From: Gammaproteobacteria bacterium
GTDB taxonomy: Bacteria > Pseudomonadota > Gammaproteobacteria > Burkholderiales > Rhodocyclaceae
Length of the DNA stretch: 46,994 bases
NCBI GenBank assembly: GCA_029289265.1
Contig: JARFTX010000024.1
Location: 1-46,994, forward strand
Direction: 5' to 3'
Below the pieces are notes generated by a model. That model had not been told where the DNA came from. It ran no database searches and worked only from the letters and a program-made list of their open reading frames with translations. Below are positions 39,491 to 46,994 of the stretch, one piece after another (positions within the stretch are counted from its first letter, which is position 1; every line of letters begins with the position of its first letter). A program made the position numbers and the translations under genes.

Positions 39491-41521
39491 ATGCTTTATC
39501 CCACCCGTTTCGATGTCATCGTCGTCGGTGGCGGCCATGCCGGCACCGAGGCGGCGCTGGCGGCCGCGCGCATGGGCGCGCGCACCCTGCTGCTCACGCA
39601 CAACATCGACACGCTCGGGCACATGAGCTGCAACCCTTCGATCGGCGGCATCGGCAAGGGCCATCTGGTCAAGGAGGTCGATGCCCTGGGCGGAGCGATG
39701 GCGGCGGCCACCGACGAGGGGGGTATCCAGTTCCGCATCCTCAACGCCTCCAAGGGTCCGGCCGTGCGCGCGACCCGCGCCCAGGCCGACCGCGTGCTGT
39801 ACAGGGCGGCGATCCGCTGTCGCCTCGAAAACCAGCCCAATCTCACGTTGTTCCAGCAGGCGGTCGACGACCTCACGGTCTCGGGCGAGCGCGTGACCGG
39901 GGTGGTCACCCAGCTCGGCATCCGGTTCGAGGCGCCGGCGGTGGTGCTCACCGCCGGCACCTTCCTGAACGGGCTGATCCACGTCGGGCTGGAGAACTAC
40001 GCAGCCGGGCGTGCCGGTGATCCCCCTGCGGTGTCGCTCGGGCGCCGCCTGAAGGAACTCGCGCTGCCCCAGGGCCGCCTCAAGACCGGCACGCCGCCGC
40101 GGCTCGACGGGCGCAGCATCGATTTTTCGGTGATGCAGGAGCAGCCCGGCGACGATCCCGTGCCGGTGTTCAGCTTTCTCGGCCACGCCGAGCAGCACCC
40201 GCGCCAGCTGCCGTGCTGGATCACCCACACCAACACGCGGACCCACGACATCATCCGCGCCAACCTCGACCGCTCGCCGATGTACTCGGGCGTGATCGAA
40301 GGGGTCGGCCCGCGCTACTGCCCGTCGATCGAGGACAAGATCCACCGCTTCGCCGACAAGACGAGCCACAACGTCTTCCTCGAGCCTGAAGGGTTGGAGA
40401 CGCACGAGATCTACCCCAACGGTATTTCGACGTCGCTGCCCTTCGACGTGCAGCTCGCGGTGGTGCGCTCGATCCGCGGGCTCGAGCACGCGCACATCCT
40501 GCGCCCCGGTTACGCGATCGAGTACGACTATTTCGATCCCCGCAACCTCAGGAGTTCGCTCGAGACCAAGAGCTTCGAGGGCCTCTTCTTCGCCGGCCAG
40601 ATCAACGGCACCACCGGCTACGAGGAGGCGGCCGCGCAAGGGCTGCTCGCCGGGACCAACGCCGCCCTCAAGGTCGCCGGCCGCGAGCCGTGGTGCCCGC
40701 GCCGCGACGAGGCCTACCTCGGCGTGCTGGTCGATGACCTCATCACGCGCGGCGTCGCCGAGCCCTACCGCATGTTCACGTCGCGTGCCGAGTACCGCTT
40801 GTCCTTGCGCGAGGACAACGCCGACCTGCGCCTCACCGAGCGCGGGCGCGAGCTGGGGCTCGTCGATGACGCGCGCTGGGGCGCGTTCTGCACCAAACGC
40901 GAGGCGATCGAGCGCGAGACGATGCGACTGCGCGCGAGCTGGGCGCGGCCGGGCGAGGTCCCCGAAGCCGAGGCCGAGCGCGTGCTCGGCAAGGCGCTCG
41001 AGCGCGAAGCCCGCTACTTCGACTTGCTGCGCCGGCCCGGCACCCGCTACGCGGCCTTGATGTCGCTGCCCGGCGCTCCGGAGGAGCCCGAGCGCGACCC
41101 GCAGGTGGTCGAGCAGATCGAGATCGCCGCCAAGTACCAGGGCTACATCGACCGCCAGCAGGACGAGGTCGCCCGCCAACTGCAGAACGAGTCGCTGCGC
41201 CTGCCGGACGGGATCGACTACGCCGAGGTGCGCGGGCTCTCCCGCGAAGTCCAGCAGAAGCTCGCGCAGCACCGCCCCGAGACGCTCGGCCAGGCGAGCC
41301 GCATCCAGGGCGTGACGCCGGCGGCGATCTCGCTGCTCCTGGTGTGGCTGAAGCGCAGCGAACTCGCCGCCCGCGTCGGTGCGGCAGCGCCGGCCGCGGT
41401 GGCCGATGGCGGCAGCGACGATCCCGCCTGCCGCGAGCCGGAAGCGGACCCCGACGCGGGCGCGTCCGGTGAAATCCCGACCTCGACGGCGACCGTGCCG
41501 GCACGCAGCCGCTCCGCATGA
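39491..41521 (+). CDS. mnmG: tRNA uridine-5-carboxymethylaminomethyl modification enzyme MnmG (GidA)
   Basis: The 676-aa FAD protein begins with the dinucleotide-binding motif [21 protein letters not shown]. It has the MnmG signatures [37 protein letters not shown] and [26 protein letters not shown] (each quoted in part), with the helical C-terminal domain near 550-630. With MnmE it modifies wobble U34. The last 45 residues (after about 630) form an acidic, Ala/Pro-rich tail absent from E. coli MnmG. It overlaps rsmG by ATGA and starts the mnmG-rsmG-parA-parB cluster. Confidence 0.97.
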   Translation: MLYPTRFDVIVVGGGHAGTEAALAAARMGARTLLLTHNIDTLGHMSCNPSIGGIGKGHLVKEVDALGGAMAAATDEGGIQFRILNASKGPAVRATRAQADRVLYRAAIRCRLENQPNLTLFQQAVDDLTVSGERVTGVVTQLGIRFEAPAVVLTAGTFLNGLIHVGLENYAAGRAGDPPAVSLGRRLKELALPQGRLKTGTPPRLDGRSIDFSVMQEQPGDDPVPVFSFLGHAEQHPRQLPCWITHTNTRTHDIIRANLDRSPMYSGVIEGVGPRYCPSIEDKIHRFADKTSHNVFLEPEGLETHEIYPNGISTSLPFDVQLAVVRSIRGLEHAHILRPGYAIEYDYFDPRNLRSSLETKSFEGLFFAGQINGTTGYEEAAAQGLLAGTNAALKVAGREPWCPRRDEAYLGVLVDDLITRGVAEPYRMFTSRAEYRLSLREDNADLRLTERGRELGLVDDARWGAFCTKREAIERETMRLRASWARPGEVPEAEAERVLGKALEREARYFDLLRRPGTRYAALMSLPGAPEEPERDPQVVEQIEIAAKYQGYIDRQQDEVARQLQNESLRLPDGIDYAEVRGLSREVQQKLAQHRPETLGQASRIQGVTPAAISLLLVWLKRSELAARVGAAAPAAVADGGSDDPACREPEADPDAGASGEIPTSTATVPARSRSA

Positions 41522-42141
41522 GTTCGCGGGCCGCGCTCGACCACGGCCTCGCTGCGCTCGGGCTGGATCTGCCCGCAGCTGCGCGCGCGCGCCTGCTCGA
41601 CTACTGCGCGCTGCTGCTGAAGTGGAATCGCGTCTATAACCTCACCGCGATCCGCCATCCCGAGCAGGCGCTCACCCATCACTTGCTCGACTCGCTGGCG
41701 GTGCTGCCCTGGCTCGCGGGCATCGAGACGCTGGCGGACGTCGGCTCGGGCGGTGGCCTGCCGGGCATCGCGCTGGCGATCGCGCGCCCCGAGCTCGCCG
41801 TCACGTCGATCGAGGCCGTGGGCAAGAAGGCGAGCTTTCAGCAGCAGGCGAAGATCGAGCTCGGACTCGGCAATCTCGCGGTGGTGAACGATCGCGTCGA
41901 GCGGGTCGCGGCCGGCCCCTTCGACGCGGTGATCTCGCGCGCCTTCTCGGACTTGGCCGAGTTCGTCATGCTCACCGCCCACCTGCTGCGCCCGGGCGGG
42001 CGTTGGCTCGCGATGAAGGGCGTGTATCCTCACGACGAGATCGGACAACTGCCCGGGCATGTGCGCGTCGTCGCGGCGCATGCGCTCGCGGTGCCCGGCC
42101 TCGATGCCGAACGTCATCTCATCATCCTGGAAGGCAACTGA
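41518..42141 (+). CDS. rsmG: 16S rRNA (guanine527-N7)-methyltransferase RsmG (GidB)
   Basis: The 207-aa methyltransferase has the conserved [14 protein letters not shown] (about residues 37-50), [13 protein letters not shown], and the SAM-binding motif [18 protein letters not shown] (about 73-90). It methylates G527 of 16S rRNA; loss gives low-level streptomycin resistance in other bacteria. ATGA overlap with mnmG fixes the start, and parA begins at the base after its stop. Confidence 0.96.
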   Translation: MSSRAALDHGLAALGLDLPAAARARLLDYCALLLKWNRVYNLTAIRHPEQALTHHLLDSLAVLPWLAGIETLADVGSGGGLPGIALAIARPELAVTSIEAVGKKASFQQQAKIELGLGNLAVVNDRVERVAAGPFDAVISRAFSDLAEFVMLTAHLLRPGGRWLAMKGVYPHDEIGQLPGHVRVVAAHALAVPGLDAERHLIILEGN

Positions 42142-42912
42142 ATGGCCCGAATCTTCTGCGTGGCAAACCAGAAGGGCGGCGTGGGCAAGACCACCACCTG
42201 CGTCAACCTCGCCGCGGCGCTGCAACAGGCCGGCCAGCGCACCCTGCTCGTCGATCTCGACCCGCAGGGCAACGCGACCATGGGCAGCGGCGTCGACAAG
42301 CGGGCGCTCGCGCGCACCGTCTACCATCTGCTGGTCGGGCTCGCCGGGCTCGACGAGGTGAGCGCGACCTCGCCCTCGGGCGGCTACGACGTGCTGCCGG
42401 CGAACCGCGATCTGGCCGGCGCCGAGGTCGAACTGGTCGATCTCGCGCGGCGCGAGCACCGGCTCAAGGACGCGCTCGCCGCCTCGGCCACCCAGTATGA
42501 TTTTGTCCTGATCGACTGCCCGCCCTCGCTCTCGATGCTCACGCTCAACGGGCTGTGCGCGGCCGAGGGCGTCATCATCCCGATGCAGTGCGAGTACTAC
42601 GCGCTCGAGGGGCTGTCCGATCTGGTCAATACGATCAAGAAGGTGCACGCCAACCTCAACCGCGACCTCAAGATCATCGGCCTGCTGCGCGTCATGTTCG
42701 ATCCGCGCATGACGCTGCAGCAGCAGGTCTCCGCCCAGCTCGAGAGCCACTTCGGCGACAAGGTGTTTCGCGCCATCGTGCCGCGCAACGTGCGGCTCGC
42801 GGAGGCGCCCAGTCACGGCATGCCCGGCGTCGTATTCGACAAGAGCGCCAAGGGCGCGCAGGCCTACATGGCCTTCGCCGAAGAGATGATCGGCCGGATG
42901 AAGAAGCTGTGA
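42142..42912 (+). CDS. parA: Chromosome-partitioning ATPase ParA (Soj)
   Basis: The 256-aa protein has the deviant Walker A KGGVGKTTTCVNLAAAL (residues 11-27), Walker A' LLVDLDPQGNATMGSG and Walker B DFVLIDCPPSLSMLTLNGL. It lacks the N-terminal DNA-binding extension of plasmid ParA, which is the chromosomal type. It binds DNA nonspecifically and moves ParB-parS complexes. Its place after rsmG, and the absence of gap, match the origin-proximal parAB locus of many bacteria. Confidence 0.96.
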   Translation: MARIFCVANQKGGVGKTTTCVNLAAALQQAGQRTLLVDLDPQGNATMGSGVDKRALARTVYHLLVGLAGLDEVSATSPSGGYDVLPANRDLAGAEVELVDLARREHRLKDALAASATQYDFVLIDCPPSLSMLTLNGLCAAEGVIIPMQCEYYALEGLSDLVNTIKKVHANLNRDLKIIGLLRVMFDPRMTLQQQVSAQLESHFGDKVFRAIVPRNVRLAEAPSHGMPGVVFDKSAKGAQAYMAFAEEMIGRMKKL

Positions 42913-42994
42913 GCGCGATGCCACCCGCACGCCCGATTCCGCAACCCCGCCCGGCCGCCGCCGGCCGCCCCGAACCCCAGACGACGAGCCCCGC

Positions 42995-43849
42995 ATGACC
43001 CGATCCCGACTCAAAGGCCTTGGCCGCGGCCTCGACGCGCTGCTCTCCGGCAACGACGGCGATGACGGCGCAGCGAGCGGCGCCCTCCAGACGCTTGCGA
43101 TCGACCGGCTGCAGCCCGGCAAGTACCAGCCCCGCACCCGCATGGACCCCGGCTCGCTCGAGGAGCTGGCGGCCTCGATTCGTGCCCAGGGCGTGATGCA
43201 GCCGGTGCTGGTGCGCCCGATCGGTGCCGAGCGCTACGAGATCATCGCCGGCGAGCGGCGCTGGCGCGCGGCGCAGATCGCCGAGCTGGAGTCCTTGCCC
43301 TGCCTGGTGCGCGAGATCCCCGACGAGGCGGCGCTGGCGATGTCGCTGATCGAGAATATCCAGCGCGAGGACCTCAACCCGCTCGAAGAGGCGAGCGGCA
43401 TCCAGCGCCTGATCGACGAGTTCGGCATGACCCACCAGCAGGCTGCCGAGGCGGTGGGCCGCTCGCGCCCGGCCGCCTCCAATCTGCTGCGGCTGCTCAA
43501 CCTGGCCACGCCGGTGCAGGAGATGCTGATGGCCGGCGACATCGACATGGGCCACGCGCGCGCGCTGCTGCCGCTCGACGCCGCCGGACAGATCCAGATC
43601 GCCCATCAGGTTGCGGCGCGGGGCTTCTCGGTGCGCGAGACCGAGCGCATCGTCGCGCGCCTGCTCAATCCCCGGCCGGCCAAGGCGCGGCGCGAGGCCG
43701 ACCGCGATCTCGTCCGCCTCGAGGAGGAGATCGCCGACGCGATCGGCGCGACCGTGCGCATCAAGGCGAACAGCAAGGGCTCGGGCGAAGTGGCGATCCG
43801 CTTCGGCAGCCTCGACCAGCTCGACGGCTTGCTCGCCCGGCTGCGCTGA
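42995..43849 (+). CDS. parB: Chromosome-partitioning protein ParB (Spo0J)
   Basis: The 284-aa protein begins MTRSRLKGLGRGLDALLSG. It has the CTPase-type ParB/sulfiredoxin domain (IIAGERRWRAAQIAEL, about residues 85-100; SLIENIQREDLNPLEEA, about 117-133), a helix-turn-helix that reads parS (MTHQQAAEAVGRSRPAASNLLRLL, about 147-170, quoted in part) and a C-terminal dimerisation region. It starts 82 bases after parA. A canonical 16-bp parS was not found by eye in the window. Confidence 0.96.
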   Translation: MTRSRLKGLGRGLDALLSGNDGDDGAASGALQTLAIDRLQPGKYQPRTRMDPGSLEELAASIRAQGVMQPVLVRPIGAERYEIIAGERRWRAAQIAELESLPCLVREIPDEAALAMSLIENIQREDLNPLEEASGIQRLIDEFGMTHQQAAEAVGRSRPAASNLLRLLNLATPVQEMLMAGDIDMGHARALLPLDAAGQIQIAHQVAARGFSVRETERIVARLLNPRPAKARREADRDLVRLEEEIADAIGATVRIKANSKGSGEVAIRFGSLDQLDGLLARLR

Positions 43850-43871
43850 ACGCGGCGCGTCGGGCGAAAGC

Positions 43872-45206
43872 TCACGTAGCCGGTTCGCGGAAGCGCTCGG
43901 CCGCTTCGCGGCCGCGCGCCTCGTCGACCAGCGCAAGGGGCAGGAGCGCGAGCCCGAACAGCACGATGCAGAAGAGCACCGCGCCCTCGAGGCCGAACAC
44001 CCACTGCAGCAGGCCGACGCCGAACAGCCCGAAGATCGCTGCGAGCTTCGAGAACAGACCCCAGAAGCCGAACAACTCGGCGGCGCGCGAGAGCGGCGCG
44101 AAGACCCCGACCAGGGCTCGCCCGACCGATTGGCTCGACCCCAGGCTGAGCCCCGCCAGCAGGCCCGCGAACAGGAAGAGCTGCTCGGCATCGAGCGCGA
44201 GGCCGAACAATGCGTTGGTGGCCTCGGCCAGTTCGCGCACGAAATAGATCGCCAGGATCGCGACCATCCACAGCAGCAAGGTCAGTGCGTAGGTGAGCCG
44301 CCCGCCGAGCCGGTCCTGCAGCGCGCCGAAGACCAGCGCCCCGGCAAGCGCGGTGATCTGCACGACGACGAACATCAACGCGCGGGTCGTCTCGCTCCAG
44401 CCGATGATCTGGGCGCCGTAGATGAACGAGAACGCGACGATCACATAGACCCCGGCCATCGCGAAGAAGATAGACGCGAAGAGCCGCGCCAGGTCGGGGA
44501 ATTGCGAAACCGTGCGCAGCGTCTCGGCCAGGCGCCGGGCGCCCAGGGCCAGCACGTGACCGGTGAGTGCGCGGCGCTCACCGATCGCCGGCTCGCGCAC
44601 CCACAGAAAGGTCGGGATCGCCGCGAGCAGGAAGAAGGCCGCCGCGAAGGGGCCGACCCAGCGGATCCGATCGAAATTCTCGCGGCTCACCTCGCCGAGG
44701 AACACCAGGGCGAAGCCGGCCGCGACGAGCCCCCCGGCATAGCCCAAGGCCCAGCCGAATCCGGACACGCGCCCCAGCTCGCGCGGCGCGCCGAGCGACG
44801 GCAGAAAGCTCGCGATGAAGGATTCGCCTGCGGAATAGGCGGTGTTGGAAACGACGATCAGCGCGAAGCCCAGCCAGATCCATCCCGGCGCGACGAAATA
44901 GAGGAGTGCCGTCGTGACGACCGTCAGCAGATAGCTCAGGAACAACACGCGCTTCTTCGCCTGCGCGTGATCCATCACCGCGCCGATCAGCGGCGCCGAA
45001 ATCACGACAAGCAGGTAGCTGAGGCTCAGCGCGAGGCTCCACAGAAGGTTGCCGAGCCGGTAGTCGGGGGCGTCGCCGACGATGATCCGGGTATACAGAT
45101 CGCCGAAGATCACCGTGACGATCAGCAGTGTGTAGGCCTGGTTGGCGAAGTCGAACATGCTCCAGCCGAAAATCTCGAGGCGCCCGGCCTTGCTCGTTCT
45201 GATCAT
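43872..45206 (-). CDS. MFS permease, UMF1/Atg22-like family
   Basis: The 444-aa protein has about 12 membrane segments and begins MIRTSKAGRLEIFGWSMFDFANQAYTLLIVTVIFG (quoted in part), the WxxFDFANQAY start of the UMF1 family. The conserved cytoplasmic loop follows as PLIGAVMDHAQAKKRVLF. Substrates of this family are poorly known. The ATG at 45206 begins the conserved N-terminus; an upstream frame to 45338 adds only unconserved basic residues. It converges on parB with a 22-base gap, and is divergent from the ATP synthase operon. Confidence 0.85.
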   Translation of the reverse strand: MIRTSKAGRLEIFGWSMFDFANQAYTLLIVTVIFGDLYTRIIVGDAPDYRLGNLLWSLALSLSYLLVVISAPLIGAVMDHAQAKKRVLFLSYLLTVVTTALLYFVAPGWIWLGFALIVVSNTAYSAGESFIASFLPSLGAPRELGRVSGFGWALGYAGGLVAAGFALVFLGEVSRENFDRIRWVGPFAAAFFLLAAIPTFLWVREPAIGERRALTGHVLALGARRLAETLRTVSQFPDLARLFASIFFAMAGVYVIVAFSFIYGAQIIGWSETTRALMFVVVQITALAGALVFGALQDRLGGRLTYALTLLLWMVAILAIYFVRELAEATNALFGLALDAEQLFLFAGLLAGLSLGSSQSVGRALVGVFAPLSRAAELFGFWGLFSKLAAIFGLFGVGLLQWVFGLEGAVLFCIVLFGLALLPLALVDEARGREAAERFREPAT

Positions 45207-45392
45207 CGTCTGCCGATCCCGTCCGCAAAATGGGCGCCGCCGAGAATTTCTCCCGAAATTTCTCCGTGCCATGCGCCGCCGCCTAGTGTAACCTTCGCAC
45301 CGCGTCTCCCAAGCCGGTTTCGCGCCTCGCCGCAGCATTGGGCGGCATCGCGGGCAGGGTTTTCGCCCATGCCGAACGATTCATCTGACGTG

Positions 45393-45436
45393 GTCATCTA
45401 TAAGATATCTGACAGAAGAAAGGTCTTATAGATGAC
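45393..45436. repeat. 13-bp AT-rich inverted repeat upstream of the atp promoter
   Basis: GTCATCTATAAGA (45393-45405) is the exact reverse complement of TCTTATAGATGAC (45424-45436), with an 18-base spacer. It ends 14 bases before the -35 box of the atp promoter. It could be a repressor or activator site, or an mRNA hairpin terminating read-through. Confidence 0.7.
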
Positions 45437-45450
45437 TGCTCGGTCGAGGT

Positions 45451-45479
45451 TTGACTTTGTTGTGGTTAACCCCTACCAT
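45451..45479 (+). promoter_or_regulatory. Sigma-70 promoter of the ATP synthase operon
   Basis: TTGACT (45451-45456; 5 of 6) and TACCAT (45474-45479; 4 of 6) are exactly 17 bases apart. Transcription would begin near 45486, which lies inside the longest atpI reading frame and so argues for the internal ATG at 45534 as the atpI start. Confidence 0.65.
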
Positions 45480-45533
45480 TACGCCAATTTTTTGAGCCGG
45501 CCCGCGCAGCAGGCGCAAGGCTCCGGCGGATCC

Positions 45534-45875
45534 ATGTTCAAGGTAGTTTTGCTGCAGCTCGGTGCGGCGCTGGTAGCAACGGCCTTAGCGGCCGTTTTTT
45601 TCGGTGCGCGCGGGGCGGTTTCGGCGGGGCTGGCGAGTGCGGCGTGCATCGTGCCGAACCTGCTGTTCGCGCTGCGGCTGATGGTGGTTTCACGGCGGGG
45701 CGGCGAGCCATCGGTGGCCGGTTTCTTCGTCGGCGAGTTCATCAAGGTCGCCGCGATCGTCGTCTCGCTGGTGCTGATCTACCTGTTGTACGCGGACCTC
45801 CACTGGGGAGCGCTCTTCATCGGGCTGATCCTGGTGCTCAAGGCAAATCTGTTTGCATTTCTGGTGAAGACATAA
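45534..45875 (+). CDS. atpI: ATP synthase subunit I
   Basis: The 113-aa membrane protein (MFKVVLLQLGAALVATALAAVFF...) has four hydrophobic segments and matches AtpI, which assists c-ring assembly. A longer frame begins at 45432, but its first 34 residues (rich in aromatic and polar residues) overlap the promoter, and GGCGGA precedes the ATG at 45534. Its position before atpB and atpE is standard. Confidence 0.85.
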   Translation: MFKVVLLQLGAALVATALAAVFFGARGAVSAGLASAACIVPNLLFALRLMVVSRRGGEPSVAGFFVGEFIKVAAIVVSLVLIYLLYADLHWGALFIGLILVLKANLFAFLVKT

Positions 45876-45878
45876 AAA

Positions 45879-46994
<1,116 letters not shown>

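Larger units (their letters stand above)
45207..45533. other. Divergent region between the MFS gene and the ATP synthase operon
   Basis: This 327-bp stretch holds no gene I support. It contains a weak minus-strand promoter pair (TTGGGA/TACACT at 45285-45312, 16-base spacer) for the MFS gene, a direct repeat AATTTCTCC (45245-45253 and 45257-45265), a 13-bp AT-rich inverted repeat (45393-45436) and the atp promoter (45451-45479). Confidence 0.6.

Overview
This GC-rich window reads as a chromosomal segment of a betaproteobacterium, most likely of the Azoarcus/Thauera/Aromatoleum group. The reasons are the smg-dprA-lysM // def-fmt arrangement, the mnmG-rsmG-parA-parB-(MFS)-atpIBE arrangement, a very large-type UvrA, a cytochrome c', and a DUF3305/DUF3306 periplasmic formate dehydrogenase cluster. 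The taxon is an inference from gene content and protein resemblance; no search was run. No insertion sequence, prophage, CRISPR array, tRNA or rRNA was recognised.

Layout. 1-8.2 kb: the 3' end of a UvrA gene, a cytochrome b561-type protein convergent with a cytochrome c', a DegP/HtrA protease, a TonB-dependent receptor, and an oxidative-stress pair oxyR-dps. 8.2-16.3 kb: housekeeping genes. On the minus strand lie lysM, dprA, smg and topB (DNA uptake and topology); divergent on the plus strand are def, fmt and htpX (initiator-Met processing and membrane proteolysis). 16.3-19.8 kb: mobB, an odd Rieske-like Tat protein, an ankyrin-repeat protein and an Mrp Fe-S carrier.

19.8-30.8 kb is the metabolic centrepiece. 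A plus-strand operon encodes a Tat-exported, Cys-type molybdenum formate dehydrogenase: accessory DUF3305 and DUF3306 proteins, a four-cluster ferredoxin, a TorD-like chaperone, a 69-aa Tat protein, catalytic fdhA, Fe-S fdhB, a tiny lipoprotein, cytochrome b fdhC and a DUF6505-like protein. It faces a minus-strand mobA-fdhD pair that makes and sulfurates the cofactor. Formate would be oxidised in the periplasm and electrons passed through FdhB and FdhC to quinone. Its promoter region carries superimposed sigma-54-like and sigma-70-like elements.

30.8-36.9 kb: a three-gene PhnDCE-type oxyanion importer with a structured leader, a divergent thiol peroxidase tpx, and an SLC13/ArsB-type transporter. 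37-39.4 kb: an orphan sensor histidine kinase, then a near-perfect sigma-54 element in front of a small exported-protein gene that overlaps a small convergent membrane-protein gene. 39.5-46.99 kb: mnmG-rsmG-parA-parB, a minus-strand MFS permease, and the start of the ATP synthase operon (atpI, atpB, partial atpE) behind a clear sigma-70 promoter and an AT-rich 13-bp inverted repeat.

Most genes are ordinary. The best leads for something undescribed are the sigma-54-linked small genes beside the orphan kinase, the Rieske-like protein with Glu in place of a cluster His, and the PhnDCE-type importer with its hairpin-rich leader next to a formate dehydrogenase locus.
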